DNA of 64,000 nucleotides from Glossina fuscipes (taxonomy: Eukaryota; Arthropoda; Insecta; Diptera; Glossinidae), in contig NW_023998465.1 of NCBI RefSeq assembly GCF_014805625.2, positions 969,538-1,033,537 of the forward strand. Direction: 5' to 3'. A program made the translations under genes and the position numbers. This document shows, piece by piece, positions 26,801-38,983 of this stretch (its first letter is position 1; each line of letters opens with the position of its first letter). Below the pieces are notes generated by a model that was given only the letters and a program-made list of their open reading frames with translations, made no database searches and was not told the origin of the DNA.

Positions 26801-28474
26801 TAAGTTTCTGAAAACTTTCATCGAGCATCGAAGTATTTAACGACAATTTTTTTGGCAAAGATTCATGCGAAGACATCCAAGTGTCCACTTTATCAATATT
26901 AAATTCAAGTAAATTTGAATCTTCATTTTCCACCGTCTGTATGTCTCTACTGTGATCGCCTTCTGACCTAGGGCAATGCCCCTTTGCCAGCTTTCTGGTT
27001 GCATCCGAAGTTGTTCCACTATTTTCTTTTTTTTTAATAATGGAAGTTGAAGCCACCATCTTTAAACAGTTATTAGAGTTGTTGCTGACGTCGATTGAAT
27101 TGAAATTTTTATCCATTTTCAGCAAGTCTGGTTCATATAATGGGCCGACGTTTACGAGATTATTAGGTTTTTGCGGATTCTCCAAAATTGTATTGTATAA
27201 GTCAGAGCAATTGGAGAGATACAAGGGTATTTCTAACTTCTGACAATCTATTATTTTTAGATTTTTATCTTCCCACAGGTTTTTAAATAACGTACCTTCT
27301 AACTTGTCCCCAACGGTATTTTTATGATCTCTGATGACGTGGATCTCCCCTTTTTCAACCGACTTACCAGCTAACAAATTAGATGGGGTATGCTTGTCTA
27401 TCTTCGAAGCGTATTTGAAACTTGTCAGGTTGCAAATACACTGAGGACTTGCACCTTGTTGACTGCTAGAAGAAGAACTGCGAGGACTACATGAACAATG
27501 TTCGGAAGGACATTTCGGATATTCGTAAGTTTCTGCTACAATTTCTTCATTATTTTGGTGAGCACCAAAACGAACCGATTTCTTAAAATTCGCGGTAGCC
27601 AAATTATGGTTCTGAACGGTTTCAAGAGCAGAATGGGTTGTCGAAGATATATCAGTTTCCCTCGTAGATTTCCCAAGGTTTGAAGCCGTACCGGAGAATT
27701 GATTGCGATCGCAGTTTTCTTGGTATTGGACTCGAGAAATTGATATGCTTTTCAGTAGATCTGTACTGGTGGAGGATTTGAGGTTCTGTTTGCATATATA
27801 AAAACTTGCTTTCGTATTTACGGGAGAAACGGAAATTGGCTTGCAGTTCTTATTTGGCATAGAGGACTGCTCAGAGCTTTTGTGTGAAGTATTCATATAT
27901 TTAGCACTTTCGCAGAGACCATCATCTCCGATAAGACAAGGACTTAATTGTGAAGAATTGTCCAATTCGTTATTGGCAGCTGTATCTTTGCATAACCATT
28001 GGCGCTTTATAGGTTCTTTGAGTAAGAGCTTCAAAAGACTTGACGAAGACACCAGATGTTTTTTCTAGAACAAGATTTTAGTAATAATAAAAGGATGTTT
28101 AAAAAGAAATTCTTACATTATTTTTGCCTAAATTGGATATCGATTGGTCAGATGTCTGAGTGCTGCTTCTTGCTGTAAAATTTCTTCCCAATTTCGGATC
28201 TGCCGATTGCGGCCGTGCTGTGCATAAAATTATGCGGTTACTTTTTTCATATATATTGGCTGATTTAGGTCTCGATTCACCGCGTTTGACCGTATGCAAT
28301 AAGTTTGTTAATGAAGTATGTTTCCCCTTGGTTTTTACTTTTTGTCTTGCAGCCAGATTTATCTTTGGGTGGTGTTAGTTTAGCGTAAAAAAATCTTTCT
28401 CCGTGTTAATATACATGTGCATACATAAACACATTTATTTTTCTCACCTGCGAACCTCTCAAACTTAAATCCAT
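23878..28474 (-). CDS. dila: dilatory / CEP131 (AZI1) orthologue, 11 exons, about 1127 residues
   Basis: Exons (minus): 28474-28448, 28362-28117, 28064-26627, 26559-26391, 25766-25529, 25466-25284, 25231-25014, 24943-24506, 24443-24272, 24202-24081, 24010-23878. Every junction has GT..AG and the phases join without a stop. The first exon is only nine codons (MDLSLRGSQ), the start chosen because it splices in phase to INLAARQ.

Residues 1-570 are a low-complexity Ser/Asn-rich region. About 580-627 matches the CEP131 block LSEAKLQSIMSFLDEME (here KLQDILSYLDNVED). Residues 630-1127 are coiled coil, with the family blocks RHQAFIEQ, KENTKKIK and RLKQKYEKDL. Family knowledge: CEP131/Dila sits at the ciliary base and centriolar satellites and is needed for cilium and sperm flagellum formation. 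I see no damage. Evidence for function is homology only. Confidence 0.9.
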
Positions 28475-29429
28475 ACTAAACTCAGAACCATTTAGTAGCT
28501 AAACATTTCCTTTCAATATTTAAATTATTATTTTATTCAATTTTTTAATCGTAAAATTTTTCAATGCATACTAGGCGTACGTCTAAGATTGTTGTCAAAT
28601 CATTTTTCGATATAAATGTTGTTCTTTTTGCTTGCAACATTCCCGACACTTCCTAGACCGGTTTTACTTTTGATTTATTTTGGTCAATTGGCATCGATAA
28701 ACGTAGTTATTAAACCATCAGTAGATGTTTTTCAACCCTGTTTTAGTTTGTAGAAATATAGGGTTGTAAACTTGTGGGTTTACATTGGCATACGCATATA
28801 TGTGTTTATAAGGTAGAAACAAGCTTTGGTTGTTAAGAATTCTTAAAACCTTTTATTCAATAACTAAGCGTTGCATATAAGACAAAACACTATATTTTAT
28901 ATGAGTAATAACGGAGAGAATTAAATTGCTAGATTACTTAATATGGTTCACGTTGTGTAAAATGTTTACGAAGCAATACGTATACCGTTTTGGGTTTTAA
29001 AATGAGTATTCTCTAAGGAAATTGGCGTATACGTGCAGAAAAAATCAAACCCTGAACAGAAAATATAATTTGTTTGCGTTTCATCATTTATGGCAACTAA
29101 AATCGAAGATGTTTAAATTTTATGTTCATCGAACTACTCAATAAAATTTAATTCCAATTTCCTATGAAGTATCTGAAAAAATGTTTTATGATTAAAAAAA
29201 GTTTAGTTGTGACAATAGTTTATCTTCATACTCTATAATACATTTGCGTACTACCCTAACCCTCGTTTTATACGATTTATTTTATACAAAATTTGATTTA
29301 ACAAGAGTTAAAACACTAGAAAATGCTGTTTCTACACGAATTGTTTTGCTTTAACACGATTTTCCTTATTCTATGAATTTCATTTCTGAATTTGTTTTGA
29401 TGTTTTTATAGCAGTTTCATTATAGTCTT
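28475..29429. other. Region upstream of dila, promoter not resolved
   Basis: This is the presumed 5' flank of the minus-strand dila gene. Ciliary genes in flies often carry an RFX X-box; I found no convincing full site, only TTGCTTGCAAC-like half-site material near 28638. No other gene is visible. Confidence 0.35.
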
Positions 29430-29927
29430 AAGTACGACATGAATTACGCGTATTAAGCAATGTTGTTTTAATAGACTTTAAAGAGTCCTGTAATGAGAAT
29501 AAGTAATAGACATAATTTAGGTTCTTGCAAACAATTCTGAGCGGGTTAAACAGCTCATAATTATATTTACATTGACTAAGCTTAACCAAGGTAAAGCGCC
29601 TAGAGAAGCGCTTGGGGACATTAAAGCTTATTTCACCAAGTAATGCAGGCGAGTCAAATAGCACCATTTATTACTTTGATTACGAAGGAAACGCCAAGAA
29701 CCAATCTACGTTTCTCGAGAGACGGTAAGGGCAGCAGACGCAACCTATTTTCATAGGGGGGAAGAGAGGCAATTGGATCCCAACCCAAATTTCTAAGGGC
29801 AAACAGCAATAATTGATTTTGAACAGATTCAATTGAATCAACATAGCACCTATAAGAAGGAGACCACACAACAGAGGCATACTCTAGTATTAGTCTAACC
29901 AAACACATGTACAGCCTTTTAGTACTG

Positions 29928-32023
29928 TGTCACAATACTAGCCCCTTTGTTGCCGGTAGAGCGTACTTATTGAATGGGGTTTGGCTCTCTGAGCCTCATG
30001 ACAAAGAATACTAAAAAAAACAGGAATAGTCTCGTCGGTAGTCTACCGTACGTCTGTCCACGGTGAGTCCGTCTGTCATCGCCTGAAGTCCTCCCTACGG
30101 TGCCATCATATGCACACCCCCTTTTCTCAGCTACAGCGGTGGCGGCTCGCGCTTAGCCACACATCGTGAACAACAGAAGAAAGGAACTAAAAGAACTAGT
30201 TAACTTACAATACTTGGTGCAATTGGTGTCGTCGTTTGTTCCGATGAACTTCTTAATGATGATTCTCTCCACGGATAGTAGGAATTTTAGTCGGCGTTAC
30301 CTGACTTAGTAGCAAATATTTGTGGGTATCGTTGATCGCAAATAACAGCTTCCATCCAAACGCCACAGTTGTTATTGTCCCCACCTACAGAAGTAATGTT
30401 GGAAAAGGACAGTGATGATTTGTGCAGCATAACTTCTCCGTTATTGTTACACAACACCAATGTTCTTAGTTTCACCTTTATTATTGTTTAATAGCTCCAA
30501 AATTCGTCTTGATTGAAGTAAACACATTGATTTGTTTTTTTTTTCGTTTTTTTTTTCTATTTTATTTTTTTTCTTTCAACAAGTAATGATGTCAACTAAA
30601 AAGCTTCAAGTTTACAATAAGAATGTTTAAGAAATTTTTGCACGACTTTTGCTTTTAACAGCCTTTTTATATAGGAAGGTATTTTTCTTTTACACATGAC
30701 AAACTGATTCATTGACGCTTTGGAATTTTCTGAGATTTTGTACAAAGTGAAATCCCTTTTTTTTCCATCAATCTTTTGCAGTTAATTGATGCGATATTTT
30801 TATCAACTTTTTCTTTTTGACATTTAATGTTTACCGTTGAACTTTTATTCTGGTAAGAATCTCTTATGGAAATCAACAATTTAAAAATTAAGAAAATTAA
30901 TAAAGAATTACACGACCATTTGTTTATAAATGTCCTCTTTTACAATAATTTCTTTACATTATTCACTTGACAAAAACAATAAATTCTTCTTGCTTAACTA
31001 AAAATTTCGTATTGAGAAAAAACGGTGCAGCCATTATTCTTGACTTGCTTGTTCTTCCTCCTCCTGTGATTCTCTTAATTGTTCCACCGTTTCTTTTTTT
31101 CTTGTTACCTTTTTTTCTTTTTTTTTTTCTTTAATAAATCTTTTACAAAACACTTATATTAAAATAATGTTTAAACCATTTTCTTTTTCTTATTTCTTTC
31201 ATTTGAAACAAAAAAAAAAGGTTTCTTTATTCCTCTGTATTTCGCTTCTTTTTCGTTTTACGAGCAAAATGGCTATCATAGAATTTTCCTTTAGATTCTT
31301 TCTTTCTGTCCTTTGTTTTTTTTTTTTGATATTCAGATAAAAGAAATCATTGACAAGTCCGCAACTTTTATTGCTATTATCCGATCCAGAATTTGGATGA
31401 ACTTTTCTGTTAAATCTCACTCAATATAAATTTAGGATATTTTCTTCTTTAAAGTGGAGCATTTTTTTTTTCTTTTTGGTTCACAAAAAACGTTTAAATT
31501 TCTATTTATTAAAAACTGAAGTCAATAATAACTTTCACAACTCGCGGACACGTCCGCACTCCACCAGAGGCCAAGTTGTTCTCCCCTCTATCTTCAAATT
31601 AAAAAACAGACAGACTTTTCATTCCTACTCAATTTCCCCCTTCTTCTTCCTGTTGCTCTCTCTGTAGCGGCTTGCCGCTACTCTCACAAAAGCAAGCAAA
31701 GATCCCGCAAAATCATACGATTTTTGCCTACTCTTGCAAAAGCAAAGGAAAAAAAAGGGAATACCGCAAAATCATACGATTCTGCCGGTGCTTGCAAAAG
31801 CAAAAGGAAAAAAAGGAATACCGCAAAATCATACGATTTTGCCTGTACTTGTAAACAAGGAAAACAGAAAAGAATAAAACAAACATATCCCGCAAGATCA
31901 TGTGATTTATAAGCAGTACCACAAAATCGCATGATTTTGTCTAAGGGCATGCCGTTATTCCGCTACTTGCGGTTGATACAGACCGACAGACACCCTACCC
32001 AAGGTTTGTTCGCGGCCATTACA
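29928..32023. mobile_element. Solo LTR, 2096 bp, 4-bp target duplication ACTG
   Basis: It starts TGTCACAATACTAG and ends GGCCATTACA, that is TG..CA, and is flanked on both sides by ACTG (29924-29927 and 32024-32027). No gag, pol or second LTR lies inside. A homologous copy with its own duplication is at 54166-56173. The 4-bp duplication fits the Gypsy/Ty3 group, though no coding region is present to confirm this. It is nested in LINE copy B. Confidence 0.85.
31700..31945. repeat. Hairpin-bearing minisatellite inside the solo LTR
   Basis: Units of roughly 57-67 bases each carry a short palindrome. The stem GCAAAATC pairs with GATTTTGC around an ATAC or GCAT loop. Clear units start at 31707, 31766, 31823, about 31888 and about 31919, separated by GCAAAAGCAAAGGAAAAAA-type spacers. 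The second copy of the LTR has the same arrangement (55.86-56.09 kb), so the array belongs to the LTR. Confidence 0.75.
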
Positions 32024-34444
32024 ACTGTAAGGATCATCAAGCTCATTGGACCACCTCTTTATAAAACCAAGCGTGGACCTAGCTTTGCTTAACGAGAGCT
32101 CAATGTGCAAGTTAAAACGTAATCTATAGTCAAATAGAACACCTAAATCTGTGAACGTATCGACGTCCTCCAACTTATGCGAATCAATAAAATACGGAGT
32201 AATGAACGACTTTTTCCTTGAGAAAGAAAGCTTCTTACATTTATTTAGATTTAGTTTCAAAAGATTCAAAGAGCACCATGCAACCAAATTATTCAAGTCA
32301 CTTTGAAGCTGATGTGATTGCTATTCTAGAGAGAAAGAAGAAAACAGTTTCACATCATCGGCGTACATTAAGATCTGACTGGAATTAATCACCGATGGGA
32401 GAACATTAATGTATAAACTGAATAAAATGGGACGTAAGTGGCTGCCTTGAGGTATGCCAGACGTCACGGGGAATTCATCCGATGTGATGAAGTTAAACAG
32501 AACCCTGAAGGATCTATTGTGCAGATCAGAGCTTAACCATTTCACTAAATAGAAAGAAAAGCCAGAGGCTCGAAGTTTAAAAATAAGTAAGTTATGGTTA
32601 ACCAAATCAAACGCTTTGCTTAACTCAGTATATATTACAACTGTGCGAGAGCCACTAGAAAAAGCCTTGAAAACATGACAAGTAAACTTTAGTAAATTGG
32701 TGACTTTCCGAAAGCCATGTTGGTGTGGAGAAATATACGAATTAATGAGAAATGCCAAATGCTGACTCACAATTCGCTCAAACAGTATAGGCAAGACACT
32801 CAACTTGGCTATGCCTCTGTAGTTCTCAACAAGTTGTCTACTTTGACTTTGGTGAATGGGAATAAGGAAAATTTTCTTTCAACACAAAGGGAAAACACCT
32901 AAATTCAAAGATCGCTTAAAAATCTTAGAGATAACACCATATAATTCGACAGCGCAAGATTTAAGTTCAGAAATAACCAACTTAGGAATTGAAACCAAGT
33001 TAGTTATAGGATATGGGTAGTTTGCGGATAAATCGGAACTTTCAATCGAAAAGTTTAGACGGAAGTACTCAGCGAACAGATTTCAGATTTCAAGATCATC
33101 CGAGCAATCATAGCCATTAACAGAAATATGCGAGTGATGTGTGGAAATTTTTCTTTTAGAGTTAACAAATTTAAAAAAGTATGTAGGATTAGCAAACAGA
33201 GAGGATTTAATGAACTGAAGGTATCTGCAGTAATAATGTTCGTTGAGGGAGTTAAATCTATGCCTCGCCACCGAGTAAGCGATATAGTCGAGAGCAGACC
33301 CACTTTTCGAATATTTTTTGAATAGCGAGTTTCTTCTATCCTTGTAATATTTAATTGTCCTATTAAACGACGGGGGACACTTGACCGGAACAGATGCGGC
33401 AATAGCTAGATTCAATGTATTGTGGAACGACGAGAATAGGCTTTCAATACATCCAGTTGAGAAATCAAGCCTTATATGTGAAAGGTGATATTTTAGCAAT
33501 ACAATATTGATTATATGAAAATCGTAATAATTATTTGACAAAGTTGGATCTGGAATATTAAAATAATTGAACGAATCATCACGCTTGTGATGAAAGGAAA
33601 TACACATTGCTGAATGATAAGGATCTTCAGGTAAACTAAAAGGTGAACAACGATTTACTTTAATCTCAGGGAAATTGGCAAAGCAGAGATCAAACAGACT
33701 ACCATTACAATTAGGCGTACGGTTGTATTGAACTAAATTATGATCAAATAATTCGCTAAAGAACACAACAGCTCTATCAGATGTTGAAGTAGGAATCAAA
33801 CAACCAGAATTATCACTATTATACCAAGTGACTTGAGGCAAATTGAAGTCATTCAACGCAACTACCAAATCGGAGGGTTTCGACTGCTTGGCGACTTCGC
33901 ATATGAGGGCGGCCTGTTTTATATAGGGAGATATCAGAATTTGGGGGAATATAGGAGCAGGTTATAAATAGTTGTTTATTAGGCATTTTCACTCGAATGG
34001 CGATAAATTCAACGTCAGGAGTATTCGGAAATTCAATTGATTAGGACGGAAATGACGAAAGTATGGCAATTAATACACCACCAACAATGCGATCCCATCG
34101 ATCATTTTTGAAAACCTGGAAAGAATTGTGGAAGAGTTCAGACGAGTGTAGACCAGGTTTTAACCAAGTTTCAGTGAAGGCCAAAAAGGACAACTCTGTG
34201 CCCACTGAATATAGGAAGGTAGAACGAATTTTTGAATTTAGGCCCCGAACACTTTGATAAATGAGAGATAATGAGCCTGAAGAAATATTTGGTGTTTCGA
34301 AGGGGAAAGAGCTGTTGCATTAGTATTACGGGGTCGATCGCGTGGGATAAATTCCTTAATTAAGGATCCAACCGGCCACAATGGTTCATTTAATAAAATA
34401 TCGATGTTTTCAGTCGAAGCAAGAATTTTAAAAGAAGCGATTGC

Positions 34445-35488
34445 TTAAGATTGAGACGGAGCCAATTTAAAAATATTTACACGCTTTAGATTGACTGATG
34501 GGACTTTCGCCGCCAGATAACTTTTTATGTTATTCACAGATATATCCGGTGCTAGTCTTGACACAAATATTGCTTTTCTGGGAGGAACTGCCGTCAAGCA
34601 AATGTCATTACAGCTAGGAGCAGTAGGGTTCACGGCTGGGGAGTTTTGAGTTGGGGAAAATATAGATGGGATTACCAATGGGGCAGTTTGTGCGACATGG
34701 CCAATTTGGTGACCAGCGTTCACACTCGCACAGCCGGGGGGAGAGGATGATTTATATTGCTCTTTATTAGTTTTAGGCGATGACGCCTGAGATGAGTGAG
34801 TGACGCCACTAGGAGGCGATACTCTTGTCACTATAGCATAGCTTAAACCAGAAGGACATACCGGCTTATTTGTGACTTTTTTATTACAGACCGACTCAGC
34901 CATATCAAAAACGCTGACGTTCTTTGAGGACATTACGGAAGCACTAACTTGCACCAACGAATCCGACTAAGGAGGAATTAGAGGTGACGTACCACACGCT
35001 ACGCTACGAGTTGTGATTTTATTAGGTTGGGAAGAAGAGGAGTGCTCAATAAAACGACACTCATCAAACCTAGTCTTAATGTTCTGAAACTTTTCCCACA
35101 AGGAGCCGAGATTTTTACTCAACTCACAGAAACTATTTCTCGTCTCCGTGAACAATTTGTCTATGTCCCGTCTTCTACAGTCAGGACATGACCATCGCAA
35201 TCCCTTCGAGGGTTTAACGACTGCATCAGCAGCACGGTCGATAATGCTGGCACACTTTGCATGGCCAAAGCGATCGCAAAGCCAACACAAAACGAATCTT
35301 TCAGGTTCCGGGCCCGTTTTCGCCCGATAAGGTGAATATAAACAATCTATATCCAGTCTAAAAGACAGAAATGGATTACGAAGAACACACAGAACAAATT
35401 GCAAAAAGGTCCACCACTCAAAATTTATCAACCAATTTGAGCAAAACTTCTCTGTCATGTTGATACTGTAACAAGAGATCGAAAACAT
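34445..35488 (-). pseudogene. LINE copy B ORF1 (PHD-like finger)
   Basis: Two frames carry the element's ORF1. The first reads DCLYSPYRAK, CWLCDRFGHAKC and WSCPDCRRRD; the PHD-type Cys/His set is complete here except that the first CxxxxC has Tyr for Cys (SPY). After a stop near 34967 the second frame holds the Ser/Pro-rich linker and ends in the AIFVSRLAPDISVNNIKSYL block. The split matches that in copy A, so the stop may be ancestral to the shared lineage. Not functional as read. Confidence 0.7.
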
Positions 35489-35771
35489 AAGAAACTACAA
35501 GCATTAAATTAAACAGAGCAAAAAATTAAACAGAGAAAAAGAGAGAAAAAAAACAAAACAAAAAAAGAGAGATTTATATCGGAGCTCAAATTTTTGTTTG
35601 AAAAAATCCAATGAATCAAAGCGTAAAAATACTTCTATTACCTTGAATTCACTCACTTTCTTCTCACAGTATACTATAAATTTACACACATTAAGGCAAC
35701 ATAACCACGAAATTCAACAAAAAATTAATATATTAATTACCAAAACAAAATACAGACTGCTATACCGCGCG

Positions 35772-37491
35772 AAAGAATACCCAAAACTTAGTCAAAATAG
35801 AACTTGAAAGTTATTTATTCAATTAAGGAATCAGTATCATTAATAACGCTGCTTTCGTTTTTGTTCAGAAAATGTTTGTTAAAGTTCAACAACAAAATCT
35901 ACTTCAAAATTTTAGCAATAATCGTTAGATTGTATTGTTTCTTATTGTTTCAGCTCTAGTTTTAATTAATATGTGTAACTGTTTCCTCATTTATATCGCA
36001 ATTCTCTTGTGTCCTTTCTTCAGTCTTATGGAAAATTGTTACGTTTTGTAAAAAGCATAAAAGATGTACTAATTACGATGATTACGATTAGTGTATAATA
36101 TTTGTATTTAATACTACTACGAATTTTCAATTCTTTTATATATCGTATGTTAGATTGATATTTTTGGTTCAATTCGTTTATAAAAAAAATTTTTAATTGT
36201 AATAATGTCTTCTTGGACTTTCCTTTCACAATCTTAGTCATCTTCCGCGAAACATTTGTTTTCGTCAACTTTCTAAAGTTGATTCAATATTATTATCTAT
36301 TTTCGATATTCGGTATGGCCACTTAACCTTACTTTTACAAACGTTAGGGGTATTTCAATTCCAGAAATTAGATATGAGTTATTAAACAATGTCGTTACAA
36401 ATTGAACATCTCTAAACAACGTCCCTATATCTGCAATATGGGCTTAGGTGACTATAGCACAACATAATTTCCGTAAGTTAACATAATCTCATACATTCTT
36501 TGATAATAGTTACATATATGTGTATGTGCAACACACGTTACGATTTAACGTATTCTATAGTTGTATAGCAAATCATAATAATGCATATATATGAATGTGT
36601 TGCCAGAGTAGTTTTCTGATTCAAACTGTTGTTTCTTTTTTCTGCATACAATCTGATGCATAACTAACTTATAACCGCATAATTAATTTATATATGTGGC
36701 ACACACATACAAGTATGGCGGCGCACATTTGGTGTTGTATGCCATCAATATGAGCGATCGCAAGAGATGCAAATCAAAGTAGTAAAAAAAGAAGGAAAAA
36801 TTAGTAATTTAGATGCATTATAAATTCATATTTTATTATGACAGATTTGCGTATGTTTTTTTAAAATCTTCGCGCGTACTTGCTGCTCATTTTTCGCGCA
36901 GGATTTGAATCTTTTTTATCATATTTGTTAAAGTTTTTATTTTAAACATTTTTATTTTTGACATTATTCATACTTATTCGAAGCGACTCTGTGTTCTCTC
37001 CATTCTGCGCACACGATATTTTTTTTTATAAACAGTGTAAAGGAAAAACCCAACTAACGGTTTTATGTAAAATTTCACAAGTGATGCTGTGAAAAATTGA
37101 AAAAATTCTGCGGTGAGACAAAAGATATGAAAAAAATTGGAAAAACGATTTAACAAATTGTGTTAAATAAACATTATTGATAACATTTGGAATTACATGT
37201 GAGTACTTTCATATATTTTAAAAAATATTTTTAAATTATTTTTTCTCTGGTATTGCTCTTCGAAGGTAATTGTATGAAATGTTTTTAACAATTTGTGAAC
37301 AATTTTTGTTTTGAAGTGAATTTGGTTATTTCATTTTCTTTTTGAATGAAAACAAGCCGTGAAAGTTTTGTTTGTTAATGCTTAAAAAAAGTAAATTAAT
37401 GTGAAAATAATTTTTTTTAACTCTTACCTATTGATCTTTAAAGCCCGAAGTTATTTACATGATATGAAATTTCCATTGCTTTTGATTGATT
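35772..37491. other. AT-rich spacer, no gene seen
   Basis: No conserved gene. A short TATGCC-ATCAATATGA segment near 36740 recurs in related form near 37685. The remaining frames are AT-driven. Confidence 0.35.
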
Positions 37492-37555
37492 TTGCACACA
37501 ATCCGTCTAGTCTGGAACAATAGATTCTAGATCGTGCTAGACAGTCTGCGTGCAA
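37492..37555. other. Imperfect hairpin, about 64 nt
   Basis: TTGCACACAATCCGTCTAG at the left pairs at 15 of 19 positions with CTAGACAGTCTGCGTGCAA at the right, around a roughly 26-nt centre. It could be a small foldback element or a structured transcript. Nothing identifies a known RNA. Confidence 0.35.
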
Positions 37556-37964
37556 TAAAAAAACTTGACATATTTGCACATCTCCCCATTTTTTATTCTA
37601 TATAAAAAAAAAGCAAAGAGTCTAAAAAAGCAATGACGAATATAACATCAATTAATATGACGGGACACATACTTGTTCTTGTATGCCGCCAATATGAATA
37701 TAACGCAAGTGTACAATTGTGCTTCAGTACAATTTGTGCTGAATGGAAATTTGATAAAATTAGATATATAAATTTCAACCAAACGATAACAACGTTTCAA
37801 TGTGCAGAATGTTTGCAAATCAATTTACTATATCTTAATAGAATGAATCCAAATGTTTTTGCATGACATGAATATTTGAAAAAGTGCAATGTATTTTACT
37901 CGAAAATAACGCTTACAGTACGTTAGTTCTTTCTACAAATTAAAATATTTTTCTAAATTACTGA

Positions 37965-38050
37965 GTGTTGCTAGTGCTCAATGTCTTTTTTTTAGTCTAA
38001 GAATTGAATTCATTAGTCTAAAATTAAAATAATAATAATAATAATAATAT
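37965..38050 (+). repeat. tRNA-derived SINE, 3' fragment
   Basis: It reads GTTGCTAGTGCTCAATG, then TAGTCTAAGAATTG, then AATTAAAATAATAATAATAA. This matches the fragment at 62888-62984 closely and the 3' half of the full SINE at 38313 more loosely. The tRNA-like head is missing. Confidence 0.65.
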
Positions 38051-38052
38051 TG

Positions 38053-38079
38053 TAAGGAAGCGATTTTGCTTCCTTACGG
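38053..38079. other. Perfect 10-bp stem hairpin
   Basis: GTAAGGAAGC and GCTTCCTTAC form a perfect 10-bp inverted repeat around the loop GATTTT. It lies directly after the SINE AAT tail. A structural role, such as an LTR or transposon end, is possible, but no partner end was found. Confidence 0.5.
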
Positions 38080-38194
38080 AAAACTAGTCCGTCCGCTTAA
38101 AAGTCCTCCCGAAATCCGCAACCAGCAAGTCCGATCTGTCCGCATGTCGTTCTGTGAACAATACACGAGCAGCCTCCTCCAACTTCAAATGCAA

Positions 38195-38595
38195 AATCAT
38201 AAAAACACCCACTAATTATACCTTGTACACACTAATATACCGATACCTTGTAAAGATAAAATCAAAAACACACACTAAGTATACCTATCCCTTGTACAGA
38301 CAAAATCAGGATGATATCCGCCTGAGTGGCCGAGTAGGCAAGAGTCTCGACTAGCAACTCAATAGTCGTGGGTTCAAACCTCAAGTGCGGTAGAGTTTTT
38401 TAATAAAAGCCGATAGCCCTAGATGCTAGTGCTTTAAGACTATAGTCTTAGAATTTATTCCCTTGCTAAATTTATAATAATAATAATAATAATAATAAAA
38501 TCAGGATATCACACACTCATACACCGATACTTTGTAAAGATAAAATCATAAAACACACATTAAATATGCCTATACCTGGTAACGAGAAAAATGTC
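38195..38595. repeat. Degenerate tandem repeat with SINE inserted
   Basis: Repeated phrases CCTTGTAAAGATAAAATCA, ACACACACTAAGTATACC and CTTGTACAGACAAAATCA recur three to four times with drift. The SINE at 38313-38496 sits inside one unit and duplicates 11 bases of it (AAAATCAGGAT). Confidence 0.55.
38313..38496 (+). repeat. tRNA-derived SINE, near full length, with 11-bp target duplication
   Basis: The head resembles a tRNA: A-box-like TGGCCGAGTAGGC (about 38327-38339), an anticodon-arm-like stem CGACTA..TAGTCG, B-box-like GGGTTCAAACC (about 38371-38381) and CAAGTGCGG closing toward CCGC. The body and an (AAT)n tail follow. AAAATCAGGAT flanks both sides (38302-38312 and 38497-38507). It would be transcribed by RNA polymerase III and mobilised by a LINE. 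The tRNA source looks Ser/Leu-like but is uncertain. Confidence 0.85.
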
Positions 38596-38747
38596 TAAAC
38601 ACATACTGTACAGACCCACGTGAGTTAATTCATAGAAACACACACCACATGTGTGTGAAGAGAAAAGTACAAGCACATAGTGAGTATGCCTCCGTAAAAC
38701 CACAGAAGCACACCACAGCACAGATTAAGAACCCCAGTGTACCAAAA

Positions 38748-38869
38748 AGCTTAGATCCAAATTTCAAAATGTAATAGCGGAGTCAAGAACTCAATTAAAA
38801 GGAAAAAAAGCTTAGATCCAAATTTCAAAATGTAATAGCGGAGTCAAGAACCCAAATAAAAGGAAAACT
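38748..38869. repeat. Tandem duplication, 61-bp period
   Basis: Two nearly identical units begin AGCTTAGATCCAAATTTC at 38748 and 38809. They differ by a few bases (GAACTCAA against GAACCCAA). Confidence 0.85.
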
Positions 38870-38983
38870 TAGATGCAAGAAATCAATATGGTAAGAACCC
38901 AAGTAGAATCTCAAAATGTTTAAGTACTCAAAGGCTAAATAAAAACTCAAAGTATAAATACAAGTAAAATCCCAAAATGTTTA

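Larger units (their letters stand above)
29640..34420 (-). pseudogene. LINE copy B ORF2 (endonuclease-RT), interrupted
   Basis: Endonuclease block LNDFNLPQVTW lies near 33840, where the usual GDFN reads NDFN. RT blocks are AFDLVNHNLL, SGIPQGSHLRPILF and the catalytic YADD at 32353-32364 (minus). Further toward the 3' end LGFIKRWSNELDDPYS runs up to the solo LTR. On the far side the frame resumes as MCLVRLILEYASVVW (29908 down). Frameshifts also occur near 32900 and 33060. The copy is inactive. Confidence 0.8.
29430..35771 (-). mobile_element. LINE copy B, minus strand, split by a solo LTR
   Basis: It belongs to the same family as copy A. ORF1 is at 34.4-35.5 kb and ORF2 at 29.6-34.4 kb. The reverse-transcriptase part is cut at 29927/32024 by the 2.1-kb LTR. 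Removing the LTR and one copy of ACTG joins AGTACTGTAAGGATCATC, matching the same LINE position in copies A and C. The 3' end near 29430 lacks the expected TAAA tail, so it is truncated. The 5' boundary is where similarity with copy A ends. Nesting shows the LINE inserted before the LTR element. Confidence 0.85.

Noticed and set aside
28475..28800. RFX X-box upstream of dila
   Set aside because: Only half-site-like sequence near 28638; no full RYYNYY-N1-3-RRNRAC match was found by eye.
38313..38400. A functional tRNA gene
   Set aside because: The A and B boxes are present, but the cloverleaf is imperfect and it carries a SINE body, AAT tail and target duplication.
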